Shown: positions 1-7,218 of the stretch, piece by piece
Layout of the letters: the number at the start of each line of letters is the position of its first letter
How positions within the stretch are numbered: position 1 is the stretch's first letter
Source of the DNA: a virus
IMG/VR virus record: IMGVR_UViG_3300009182_000047
Span: 1 to 64,000 of that record
Length of the DNA: 64,000 nt
Direction: 5' to 3' (one strand)
The notes under the pieces: generated by a model
Told to the model about the DNA's origin: nothing
The model's input: the letters and a program-made list of their open reading frames with translations, nothing else
Databases searched by the model: none
Translations under genes and position numbers: made by a program

Positions 1-1
1 C

Positions 2-628
2 AAAATGTTCTATACAAATTTACTAAATGATTATCCTACAGAGAATCCTTGGTATAGCGAACATTTAGAAGAAATTCTAAACGGTGAAGAGCCAAAGATT
101 GTACGCACAGGTTGGCCTATGGAATATATGTCTAACACATTAACTCCATACAAGGGAATGCCTAAACGTGATCTTATCTTGTTCCCGCATCGTATTGCAC
201 CCGAAAAGCAGGTCGAAATTTTCCGTGATTTAGCCACACAGCTGCCGCAATACGAATTTGTTGTTTGTCAGGATCAACAATTGGATAAACATGAATATCA
301 CAAGTTGTTAGGTCGTGCTAAGATTGTTTTCAGTGCCAATTTACAGGAAACACTTGGTATCAGTTGTTATGAAGGTGCATTGGTAGATGCCATTCCTATG
401 GTACCAGATCGATTATCATACAGTGAAATGTATTACGACGGATTTAAATATCCTAGCGAATGGACTGACAGTTATGCAGCGTATGAGGCATTTCGTCCAG
501 CACTGTGTCATAAAATTATACAGTATATGACCAATCATGAACAATTTGTATATCAGGTTCGTAAGCAGGCAACTAATTTAACAGAAAAGTTTTTTAGTGC
601 AGATAAGTTATTGGAGAATATTAAATGA
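2..628 (+). CDS. Glycosyltransferase, GT-B fold C-terminal part (5' end outside window)
   Basis: The reading frame is already open at the first bases, so the ATG at 5 is probably internal and the gene likely begins upstream. The visible 207 residues look like the C-terminal nucleotide-sugar-binding half of a GT4-type GT-B glycosyltransferase. They hold a Rossmann-like start (LILFPHRIAPEKQ) and a donor-site region (FSANLQETLGISCYEGALV) that fits the family's E-x7-E pattern. Such phage enzymes modify DNA bases or surface glycans; which applies cannot be read here. The stop overlaps the next gene's ATG (ATGA-type junction at 625), so the two are probably translationally coupled. Family is fairly clear; substrate is unknown. 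Confidence 0.7.
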   Translation, partial: KMFYTNLLNDYPTENPWYSEHLEEILNGEEPKIVRTGWPMEYMSNTLTPYKGMPKRDLILFPHRIAPEKQVEIFRDLATQLPQYEFVVCQDQQLDKHEYHKLLGRAKIVFSANLQETLGISCYEGALVDAIPMVPDRLSYSEMYYDGFKYPSEWTDSYAAYEAFRPALCHKIIQYMTNHEQFVYQVRKQATNLTEKFFSADKLLENIK

Positions 629-1083
629 AATGGTTTTTAAATTTTCTAGAACGTGTTGGTCGTAAACGTATTGTAATGGATAGACAAGAAAATGAACCTT
701 ACCTCGAACGCTACTATATTTTTCTTAAGGATCGAAAGCATTTCCCCTTTAATGTGTTCATTCACAAGTTTCTTAAGTCAGACCCCGATGATGTGCATGA
801 TCATCCATGGCCTTACGCTACGGTAATCTTAAAAGGTGGATACTACGAATGGAATCCAATCTTTGATGATGCAGGAAAGAAGATTGCAGAAACATGTACA
901 TGGCGCGGACCAGGTCACTTCCGTATTTGTAGCGCCACTAGCTATCATCGTATTGAGCTCGATCCCACAATAACAGCCTGGACCATGTTTATGCCGGGTC
1001 CTCAGAAACGTGAATGGGGATTCCTTGTCAATAACAAATGGGTACATAACGACACCTACTTAACAGAAAAAGCAAAAAAATGA
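625..1083 (+). CDS. Cupin-like small metal-binding protein
   Basis: A 152-residue protein with the look of a single-domain cupin. It has a HDHPW metal-ligand segment near residue 58, a following beta-rich stretch with a Gly turn (ILKGGYYEWNP), and a second His-bearing strand (SATSYHRIEL) near residue 110. Similar small cupins occur in T4-like phages beside sugar and nucleotide genes, usually without a known reaction. It is coupled to the upstream glycosyltransferase by overlap, and its stop at 1083 overlaps the MazG-like start at 1080, so the three form one operon. A sugar-modifying role is inference from context only. Confidence 0.6.
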   Translation: MKWFLNFLERVGRKRIVMDRQENEPYLERYYIFLKDRKHFPFNVFIHKFLKSDPDDVHDHPWPYATVILKGGYYEWNPIFDDAGKKIAETCTWRGPGHFRICSATSYHRIELDPTITAWTMFMPGPQKREWGFLVNNKWVHNDTYLTEKAKK

Positions 1084-1355
1084 ATAGTAAAGAAAAAGAA
1101 ATCCTTGATATTACACAAGAAGAATGTGCAGAGGTAATTGTTGCTATTAGTAAAATTAGTCGCTTTGGCCTGGATAATGTTAAGCCTAGCAAACCTAAAA
1201 CCAATAGAGAACATCTAGCAGAAGAATTAGGAGATCTACAGGCAATGATTGACCTATGTATTAAATTTAACCTAGTAGATAGCGAGCAAGTTAGTATTGC
1301 CGCAGATAACAAGATTGCTAAACTAAAGCAATGGTCAAGTATCTTTACTGATTAA
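1080..1355 (+). CDS. MazG-like nucleotide pyrophosphohydrolase
   Basis: A 91-residue all-alpha protein with the paired acidic motifs of the MazG / all-alpha NTP-PPase superfamily: EECAE near residue 14 and EELGD near residue 47, which bind Mg2+ and a nucleoside triphosphate. Family members hydrolyse NTPs or dNTPs to monophosphates. Phage versions have been linked to dNTP pool control or (p)ppGpp metabolism, with the true substrate unsettled. It is the last gene of the opening operon and converges on the leftward radical SAM gene, with an 11-base overlap of the coding ends. Confidence 0.8.
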   Translation: MNSKEKEILDITQEECAEVIVAISKISRFGLDNVKPSKPKTNREHLAEELGDLQAMIDLCIKFNLVDSEQVSIAADNKIAKLKQWSSIFTD

Positions 1356-2199
1356 ATTTAGTAATCAGTTGATCCGATAAGTCCATACAAGCCATCATTT
1401 TACATGGGGCAGGAACTTTAGGTAAATCAAGAGAACCGTCCCATATATTACCTAATTGAAGATTATTACAACTACTACCGCTTACCCAACCTCGATGAGA
1501 AATGACTAATTTCTCAATTCCTACGTTGCACAGCATTCCTGTATAAGATGGATTTGTTTGAATCTTTTCTTCAAATCGTTCTGCAAAAGTAGTTTCTTGA
1601 TGATGTTGATTTTCTTGTACAAGTTCTTCTCCGCGCATAATTCTTAGTTGCTGATCAGTATAATTATACATGCCCATAGATTGTTCAGCTTCGCGGTATA
1701 GTACATTCTTTGAAACAACAATTTCAAATTCTGTTTCTATGTCTAAGGCACGTTTTAAATCTTCACTAAAATAATCAGGTCGCATAGGTACCATAACATT
1801 AACATGTTTATTAGATTTACCAAATGCTTGTAATATGAAACGTATGAGATTAGGATTTTGCCAATAGTGATATGTTAAATTTAATGAATCAATATGTGGC
1901 TCAATTGCCCACCAGTCTAACCAAAGTTTGCCACCGTTGGTTGTTAGATTAATATTGCCGCCACGTTCTTTACATAACTTTAACATCATGGGAAAGTCAA
2001 ACATATCTAAAGGTTCGCCACCGTCGAATGTCCAATCAATTTTTCTACCTAGAGAATCGTAATGGTCTATAAGTTGGGTAGTGACTTGAACATAATCTAA
2101 TATACCTTTAGGTAGTTCTCCTCCCCAAAACTTAGTTGGGCAATAACTACAACCTGCTGTACAATAATCATGCAACATCCAATTAATCTGTGTTCTCAT
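1345..2199 (-). CDS. Radical SAM enzyme with C-terminal cysteine cluster
   Basis: The chosen ATG (2199) gives 284 residues. A TTG start 24 bases upstream is open, but AAGG sits at ribosome-binding distance only from the ATG. The N-terminus has the radical SAM [4Fe-4S] motif CTAGCSYC (Cys13, Cys17, Cys20), followed by DGGEPL, the SAM-binding GGEP element. The C-terminal 65 residues hold several more cysteines (MLCNVG, GSSCNN, PCKMMAC), suggesting a SPASM-like auxiliary cluster. Such enzymes modify peptides or small molecules by radical chemistry; the substrate cannot be inferred. It is the only leftward gene in this block and diverges from the QueE-like gene. A weak TATGAT box lies upstream on this strand at about 2250. 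Confidence 0.8.
   Translation of the reverse strand: MRTQINWMLHDYCTAGCSYCPTKFWGGELPKGILDYVQVTTQLIDHYDSLGRKIDWTFDGGEPLDMFDFPMMLKLCKERGGNINLTTNGGKLWLDWWAIEPHIDSLNLTYHYWQNPNLIRFILQAFGKSNKHVNVMVPMRPDYFSEDLKRALDIETEFEIVVSKNVLYREAEQSMGMYNYTDQQLRIMRGEELVQENQHHQETTFAERFEEKIQTNPSYTGMLCNVGIEKLVISHRGWVSGSSCNNLQLGNIWDGSLDLPKVPAPCKMMACMDLSDQLITKFNQ
1347..1369. terminator. Hairpin between convergent genes, possible bidirectional terminator
   Basis: A perfect 8-bp stem (ACTGATTA / TAATCAGT) with a 7-base loop covers the overlapping 3' ends of the MazG-like and radical SAM genes. Neither side has a good T-run, so termination is a guess from position. Confidence 0.35.
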
Positions 2200-2216
2200 A
2201 TTTTTTACCTTTTTGC

Positions 2217-2244
2217 TTGACAAATCTAAATAAAAGTGTACAAT
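2217..2244 (+). promoter_or_regulatory. Sigma70-type promoter for the QueE-like operon
   Basis: TTGACA at 2217-2222 and TACAAT at 2239-2244, 16 bases apart, 31 bases upstream of the QueE start. The match to the host housekeeping consensus suggests early expression. Confidence 0.7.
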
Positions 2245-2274
2245 TACTTATCATACCAATAAAGGTCATTATTA

Positions 2275-3138
2275 ATGAGCAAAATTAAAGTATCCGAATT
2301 ATTTTACTCCATTCAAGGAGAAGGACGTTTTATGGGCGTCCCTAGTGTGTTTCTAAGAACATACGGCTGCAACTTTACCTGTCGGGGGTTTGGTATGCCG
2401 CGAGGTGAACTAAGCACAGAAGCAGACAAAGTTGCAGTGATGCATGCCATGCATCCATTTAAAGACTATAAAGAACTACCACTAGTAGGCACAGGTTGCG
2501 ACAGTTATGCAAGCTGGCATCCAGACTTTAAAGAATTAAGTCCGATGGTAGAAGTCGACGGACTTGCAAAGAACATTGTAGGCATATTGCCATTTGGTGA
2601 ATGGCGTGATGAACATTTGGTTATTACAGGTGGAGAGCCCTTGTTAGGTTGGCAACGTGCATATCCAGAATTGCTAGATCAACCTTGTATGCAGAACTTA
2701 AAAGAAATTACTTTTGAGACCAACGGTACAATGCGACTGACCAAAGACTTTAGACAATATCTACTTAATTGGACATTGGGCAGTAAGTCCAGAGGTAAGG
2801 ATGCACTTACATTCTCTATCAGTGCTAAACTGCCGTCTAGTGGTGAGCCGTGGGAGGATGCCATTAAGCCAGAAGTGGTATTAGCATATGAGGATGTTGG
2901 ACACGCATACCTTAAATTTGTTGTAGCAACAGAACAAGACATTGAAGATGCATTAAAGGCAATGCAACAATATCGCGATGCTGGATTTAAAGGCAATGTA
3001 TATCTAATGCCAGTTGGCGGTGTTGAAAGTGTATACAGCCTAAATAATAAAACAGTTGCATTGGCTGCAATGAAACACGGTCTCCGTTATAGTGATCGCT
3101 TGCAGGTGCCGTTGTTTAAGAATGAGTGGGGTACTTAA
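2275..3138 (+). CDS. queE: QueE-like radical SAM, 7-carboxy-7-deazaguanine synthase family
   Basis: A 287-residue protein starting with the QueE signature: SELFYSIQGEGRFMGVPSVF then GCNFTC. QueE makes 7-carboxy-7-deazaguanine, a precursor of preQ0, queuosine and phage 7-deazaguanine DNA bases. GGEPLLGW near residue 125 is the SAM-binding element and ETNGT follows. The cluster cysteines are unusual: Cys32 and Cys36 are spaced C-x3-C, but the next candidate, in GTGCDSYASW, is Cys75. That gives C-x3-C-x38-C instead of a compact motif. The ATG has AAAGG 9 bases upstream. No QueC, QueD, FolE or DpdA is in the window; they may lie elsewhere or be supplied by the host. Family is confident, exact product less so. 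Confidence 0.85.
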   Translation: MSKIKVSELFYSIQGEGRFMGVPSVFLRTYGCNFTCRGFGMPRGELSTEADKVAVMHAMHPFKDYKELPLVGTGCDSYASWHPDFKELSPMVEVDGLAKNIVGILPFGEWRDEHLVITGGEPLLGWQRAYPELLDQPCMQNLKEITFETNGTMRLTKDFRQYLLNWTLGSKSRGKDALTFSISAKLPSSGEPWEDAIKPEVVLAYEDVGHAYLKFVVATEQDIEDALKAMQQYRDAGFKGNVYLMPVGGVESVYSLNNKTVALAAMKHGLRYSDRLQVPLFKNEWGT

Positions 3139-3139
3139 T

Positions 3140-3565
3140 ATGAATAAATTTTTAAAGAAACTATTCGGAATAGATAAAATTGAAGCAGAGGCCGTAGAAG
3201 CTGTTCGAACAAAAATTGAAGCAGAAGCGGCTGCTGAATCTGCCAGAGAAGCTGCTCGAGTAGTAAGTCTGTCTCCAAAAGAGATTGCTACAGAAAAGAA
3301 AGAGCCTTGGGTAGCTGTATTAGATACTCATGTCAATAAAGACAACATTAAAAACGGATTCTTTGAACTTGACTGGAACGAGTACTTTGTGTTACAATTA
3401 AGGGAAGCTGGATACAAAGGTGATTCAGAAGAAGCTGTTGTAGATGCTTGGTTTGGAGAACTTTGCAGAAATGTTGGCAACGAAGCAGGTGTTAATATGA
3501 ATCAGCGTGGTGCTGGATATATTAATGTAAATAATTTAGGCGATGGAAGAACTGAGGTTTCTTAA
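3140..3565 (+). CDS. Conserved phage protein of unknown function
   Basis: The start is set at the ATG at 3140, just past the QueE stop, giving 141 residues; an upstream in-frame ATG at 3092 lies inside queE and would add a Cys/Arg-rich tail. The N-terminal 50 residues are Ala/Glu/Lys-rich and probably helical. The C-terminal part (EPWVAVLDTHVNKDNIKNG, then a segment with DWNEYFVLQLREAGY) looks like a compact conserved domain of the kind found as hypotheticals in aquatic T4-like phages. The stop overlaps the exonuclease start. No function is recognised. Confidence 0.75.
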   Translation: MNKFLKKLFGIDKIEAEAVEAVRTKIEAEAAAESAREAARVVSLSPKEIATEKKEPWVAVLDTHVNKDNIKNGFFELDWNEYFVLQLREAGYKGDSEEAVVDAWFGELCRNVGNEAGVNMNQRGAGYINVNNLGDGRTEVS

Positions 3566-4557
3566 TGAGCAAAACGTATATTCTCGTAGATACTGCAAAT
3601 ACATTTTTTAGAGCTAGGCACGTTATTCGTGGTACTTTAGATGACAAAGTAGGAATGAGTATTTCAACTGTACTCAGCAGTGTGAGAAAAGCATGGCGTG
3701 AATTTAATGGTAGCCATGTGGTGTTCTTCTTAGAGGGACGTAGCTGGCGTAAGGACTTTTATGCTCCATATAAACGACAACGCACAGAAGCTCGTGCGGC
3801 ACAAAGCCCACGTGAAGCAGAAGAAGATCGTGTATTTTGGGAAACGTTTGATCAGTTTAAAGATTTTATCAATACTAAAACAAACTGCACAGTCCTGCAA
3901 CACCCCAACTTGGAAGCTGATGATTTAATTGCAGGTTGGATACAGAGTCATACAGAAGACACGCACGTGATCATTAGTACAGATGGCGACTTTGCACAAT
4001 TGATTGCACCTAACGTGAAACAATATAATGGTGTAATGCAGATTACAACTACACATGAAGGGTACTTCGATGAAAAAGGTAAGCGTGTCGTTGATAAGAA
4101 AACTATGTTGCCAAAGCCCGAACCGGACCCAACTTGGCTACTCTTTGAGAAGTGTATGCGTGGCGATACCTCTGACAACATCTTTTCTGCCTATCCGGGA
4201 GTGCGTGAAAAAGGCACAAAAAATAAGATTGGTCTCCGTGAAGCCTTCGCTGACAGAAACTCAAAAGGATATTCTTGGAACAATATGATGTTGCAGAAGT
4301 GGACCGACCATGAAGGCGTCGAACATAGAGTAATTGACGACTATACTCGAAATGTTAAACTGTGCGATCTTACTGCACAGCCAGATGATGTAAAAGTACA
4401 AATGGCAGAGACTATCGCTGCCGCAATTACCGCAGAAAAGAACATTCCGCAAGTGGGTGTCCGTTTGCTAAAGTACTGTGCCGAATATGATCTGCCAAAA
4501 ATTAGCGAACAGATTACAACTTATGCAGAACCACTCAATGCAAGATATACAGCATAA
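3565..4557 (+). CDS. rnh: 5'-3' exonuclease / RNase H (FEN-PIN superfamily)
   Basis: A 330-residue nuclease similar in size and layout to T4 RNase H, which removes RNA primers and flap DNA on the lagging strand. Acidic metal ligands are visible in order: ILVDTAN (Asp9), NLEADDLIAGW, ISTDGDFAQLI and MRGDTSDN, the FEN/PIN active-site series with two-metal chemistry. The helix-hairpin-helix region after GDTSDN (YPGVREKGTKNK) also fits. It starts at an ATG overlapping the upstream stop and belongs to the QueE-led operon. The family is clear; the T4 rnh name is by analogy. Confidence 0.85.
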   Translation: MSKTYILVDTANTFFRARHVIRGTLDDKVGMSISTVLSSVRKAWREFNGSHVVFFLEGRSWRKDFYAPYKRQRTEARAAQSPREAEEDRVFWETFDQFKDFINTKTNCTVLQHPNLEADDLIAGWIQSHTEDTHVIISTDGDFAQLIAPNVKQYNGVMQITTTHEGYFDEKGKRVVDKKTMLPKPEPDPTWLLFEKCMRGDTSDNIFSAYPGVREKGTKNKIGLREAFADRNSKGYSWNNMMLQKWTDHEGVEHRVIDDYTRNVKLCDLTAQPDDVKVQMAETIAAAITAEKNIPQVGVRLLKYCAEYDLPKISEQITTYAEPLNARYTA

Positions 4558-4567
4558 AGGAGATACT

Positions 4568-5053
4568 ATGAACTTTATATCCAAAACAGTAATACCCAAC
4601 AAAGAATGGATCATCGAGGGGCAAGGTGAAAAGATCGGCTCCGTTGCAAAACTCAAAAAAGGCTATGAATTTTTTAGGCATGGTCAAAGACTAGGCGTTA
4701 AAGATTTGAAAGAACTTACCAAACAGTTCGGCGATAATCTTTTTACAGAAAAGAAGATTCCTAAATTTGAGATTGAACCGCTTACACATAGAATTTACGA
4801 CTTTCCTTGTAGCTCAAAGCCGTTTGAAGCAGTGTATAATGTTAAGAAAAAACTGCCGCTATTTGCCAAAAGTGCAAAAAGTAAAAGTCAATACTGTGCT
4901 GGTTACTATGTAATTAAATTCCGTAAAGGATGGGTTAAGAGTTTTTGCCCAAAGTTAATTACATTAGAACGCTATCCGTTTAGCGGTCCTTATAAAACAG
5001 AAGCAGAAATGAAAACTGTTTTAAATACCGTAAATAAAAATGAAACAACTTAA
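4568..5053 (+). CDS. Hypothetical protein, basic
   Basis: 161 residues from the ATG at 4568, which has a strong AAGGAG ribosome-binding site. An in-frame upstream ATG at 4478 lies inside the exonuclease gene and is unlikely. The protein is rich in Lys and aromatic residues, with no membrane segment and no catalytic motif I recognise. Two cysteines (CAGYY and SFCPK) do not form a metal pattern. Its end overlaps the next ORF by 14 bases. Confidence 0.65.
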   Translation: MNFISKTVIPNKEWIIEGQGEKIGSVAKLKKGYEFFRHGQRLGVKDLKELTKQFGDNLFTEKKIPKFEIEPLTHRIYDFPCSSKPFEAVYNVKKKLPLFAKSAKSKSQYCAGYYVIKFRKGWVKSFCPKLITLERYPFSGPYKTEAEMKTVLNTVNKNETT

Positions 5054-5264
5054 CACACTGCCTATAGAAGATTTCTTAGATAAGGCCAGGATTGCTAGAA
5101 AAAGTAATCAAAAATCGCTAACACTGACTCCAAAAGAATTTACAGATCTAGCCGATAGCATTAGTACGGTTATGACTAGGTTGTCCGGAAATCTTGATCA
5201 AACATTGAGTGATAATCAGTTGCCCGATGTTATTACTGTCAAAATGGACGGTGGCAAATTCTAA
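5040..5264 (+). CDS. Small hypothetical protein
   Basis: 74 residues, start overlapping the end of the upstream gene. The sequence looks mainly helical (LTPKEFTDLADSISTVMTRL) and soluble. No domain is recognised. It is kept because it sits tightly in the operon in the expected frame and strand. Confidence 0.6.
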   Translation: MKQLNTLPIEDFLDKARIARKSNQKSLTLTPKEFTDLADSISTVMTRLSGNLDQTLSDNQLPDVITVKMDGGKF

Positions 5265-5276
5265 ATAACCTGCTAA

Positions 5277-5308
5277 ATATATACGCACTTTTCGGAGAAC
5301 GTATATAT
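5277..5308 (+). promoter_or_regulatory. Hairpin occluding a start codon, with late-promoter-like box
   Basis: A 9-bp perfect stem, ATATATACG (5277-5285) with CGTATATAT (5300-5308), encloses a 14-base loop holding the ribosome-binding site CGGAG. The stem's 3' arm includes the AT of the start codon at 5307. TAAATA at 5274-5279 resembles the 3' part of the T4 late box; a transcript starting there would begin near 5285 and lose the left arm. This resembles known T4 cases in which early transcripts are translationally blocked and late ones are not. Confidence 0.45.
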
Positions 5309-5606
5309 GAGCAGACCAAAACCCAAAGTTTTATTGGAAATAACAAACAAGAAGTCTTACAAAACTGATCAAGTTTTGGAATCTGATGCCATTTGGGCAG
5401 TGTTTTATCAAGATAAACCGATTAATTTAAAAACCACCAGTGTAGTTGCACAGCAGTTGGGTCCAAAGTATAAAAAAGTTAGTTTCTCAAATAGCGGCCA
5501 TGCGTTTAATCTATCAGAAAAACTAAACAAACTTTTCAGTACTACAGACTTTTCAGTGTATAAACTAACCACTGGCGACAAAGTCGCAGATGAATCCCAA
5601 GTATGA
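5307..5606 (+). CDS. Small hypothetical protein
   Basis: 99 residues, ATG preceded by CGGAG. Basic N-terminus (MSRPKPKVLLE) then mixed alpha/beta sequence; no recognised domain. The start codon lies in a hairpin stem. The end overlaps the next gene by 17 bases in another frame. Confidence 0.65.
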   Translation: MSRPKPKVLLEITNKKSYKTDQVLESDAIWAVFYQDKPINLKTTSVVAQQLGPKYKKVSFSNSGHAFNLSEKLNKLFSTTDFSVYKLTTGDKVADESQV

Positions 5607-5979
5607 AATAACCAAAGCTGTTCTAGAAAGTCTAGGATTACCTGCTGACGAGAAACGGGTCAAAAAAACAATTCCAACTTGGTGGCAAAATCCAAGAAGC
5701 AAAGACACCGGCGGACTCCGCTTAACAGATCAAGGCTTTGAGTGCCTTAAAAAAGCCGATATCAAAAGCTACGAAGTCAAATTTGACGAGCCTATTGTCT
5801 ATACAAATCAATTGGCCATTTGGATAGACCAGAACATAGACTGTCCGTTTTATATTACTAAAAAAGCCATACACGTATTCAGTGAAAAAATGGCTGTCCA
5901 ATTAGTGTTGTTTTCTGGCAACATTGCCAAATTTCATAGAGCACGAAAAAGATTTGCAGAAAAAGACAAAAACTCTTGA
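5590..5979 (+). CDS. Conserved hypothetical phage protein
   Basis: 129 residues. A distinctive central segment (TIPTWWQNPRSKDTGGLRLT) followed by GFECLKKADI looks like a conserved fold, and similar sequences occur in aquatic T4-like phages as far as I recall. The end is basic (KFHRARKRFAEKDK), possibly nucleic-acid binding, which is inference. It is the last gene before a consensus promoter. Confidence 0.7.
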   Translation: MNPKYEITKAVLESLGLPADEKRVKKTIPTWWQNPRSKDTGGLRLTDQGFECLKKADIKSYEVKFDEPIVYTNQLAIWIDQNIDCPFYITKKAIHVFSEKMAVQLVLFSGNIAKFHRARKRFAEKDKNS

Positions 5980-6004
5980 CAATATAGGAAAAGTTTGCTA
6001 TAAT
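5976..6004 (+). promoter_or_regulatory. Consensus sigma70 promoter for the MoxR gene
   Basis: TTGACA at 5976-5981 and TATAAT at 5999-6004 with a 17-base spacer: a full match to the bacterial housekeeping consensus, 50 bases before the MoxR start. It is the strongest promoter seen in the window. Confidence 0.85.
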
Positions 6005-6054
6005 TAACATACTGTAAAACATACAGCTCCACAGTTTTTTAAAGAAAGCACTTT

Positions 6055-7137
6055 ATGTCAAAAGAGATGTCAGCAAATCGTACAGTTAGCCCAAACGAAG
6101 CTAAAGCCGCAATCCGCAAATGTATGAAAAAACAACGCCCTGTTTTTATGTGGGGCCCTCCCGGTATTGGTAAATCCGATATTGTTAAACAGCTCGGTGC
6201 TGAACAAGATCGTAATGTGATTGATGTTCGATTGAGTCTTTGGGAACCTACTGATATCAAAGGTATTCCATTTTACAATGCCAATCTGGGTACAATGAGC
6301 TGGGCTCCTCCGCTCGAGTTTCCTCAAGATCCAGAAGATACTTCCATCCTGTTCTTAGATGAATTGAACAGTGCGGCTCCTGCAACACAGGCAGCGGCTT
6401 ATCAGTTGATCCTAAACCGTCGTGTTGGTACATATGTTTTGCCAAAAGGTGTAACAATTGTTGCCGCTGGTAACCGTGAAGCAGACAAAGGCGTTACTTA
6501 TCGTATGCCTGCTCCGTTGGCTAACCGTTTCCTGCACGTTGAACTCCGTAGCGATTTTGAAGACTGGCATACTTGGGCTGTAAGCAATCGCATCCATGAA
6601 CAGGTTGTTGGTTATTTGGGTTTTGCCAAGCAAGACTTGTATGACTTTGATCCAAAGAGCACCAGCAAGGCATTTGCTACACCACGTAGCTGGAGTTTTG
6701 TTAGTGAATTGGTGGAAGAAGATGACGTCTCCGATAGCACTTTGACTGATTTGATTGCAGGTGCAGTCGGTGAAGGTTTGGCAGTTAAGTTTATGGCACA
6801 CCGCAAGGTAGCAAAACAAATGCCTAAGCCAGAAGACATTTTGTCTGGCAAAGTTAAGAAGACTGAGATTAAAGAAATCTCCGCTATGTATTCTTTGACA
6901 ATTAGCCTGTGCTACGAGCTCCAAGAAGCTGATCGCAAGAAGGCTAAGGATTGGGATATTATGGCAGACAACTTCTTTGGCTACATGATGGATAATTTCC
7001 CAACCGAATTGGTTGTCATGGGTGCTAAGGTTGCGTTAACTAACTATCAATTGCCGTTTGATGCTAGCAAGTTGAAGAACTTTGACAAGTTCCACGACAA
7101 ATACGGTAAGTACATTATCCAAGCAATGGAAGGTTAA
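6055..7137 (+). CDS. MoxR-family AAA+ ATPase
   Basis: A 360-residue AAA+ protein with Walker A GPPGIGKS (residues 34-41), Walker B ILFLDELN (98-105, catalytic Asp102 and Glu103), a sensor-1 region (TIVAAGNREADKG) and an arginine-bearing segment (PAPLANRF). This is the MoxR layout. MoxR ATPases act as chaperone-like remodellers, usually with a VWA-domain partner that recruits clients or metal. The next gene encodes such a partner, each with its own promoter. The C-terminal third is helical and less conserved. The phage target is unknown. Confidence 0.85.
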   Translation: MSKEMSANRTVSPNEAKAAIRKCMKKQRPVFMWGPPGIGKSDIVKQLGAEQDRNVIDVRLSLWEPTDIKGIPFYNANLGTMSWAPPLEFPQDPEDTSILFLDELNSAAPATQAAAYQLILNRRVGTYVLPKGVTIVAAGNREADKGVTYRMPAPLANRFLHVELRSDFEDWHTWAVSNRIHEQVVGYLGFAKQDLYDFDPKSTSKAFATPRSWSFVSELVEEDDVSDSTLTDLIAGAVGEGLAVKFMAHRKVAKQMPKPEDILSGKVKKTEIKEISAMYSLTISLCYELQEADRKKAKDWDIMADNFFGYMMDNFPTELVVMGAKVALTNYQLPFDASKLKNFDKFHDKYGKYIIQAMEG

Positions 7138-7141
7138 AATT

Positions 7142-7163
7142 GGACCCTACGGGGTCCTTTTTT
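7142..7163 (+). terminator. Intrinsic terminator after the MoxR gene
   Basis: GGACCC (7142-7147), 4-base loop, GGGTCC (7152-7157), then six Ts. A compact rho-independent terminator separating MoxR from the VWA gene. Confidence 0.85.
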
Positions 7164-7165
7164 AC

Positions 7166-7194
7166 TTGCTCTTTGAACTAAATGAGTGTATAAT
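7166..7194 (+). promoter_or_regulatory. Sigma70-type promoter for the metallopeptidase-VWA gene
   Basis: TTGCTC (7166-7171) and a perfect TATAAT (7189-7194) with 17 bases between, 24 bases before the ATG. The -35 box is only half consensus. Confidence 0.6.
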
Positions 7195-7218
7195 TAATTA
7201 TTGTAATAAGGAGTTTAT

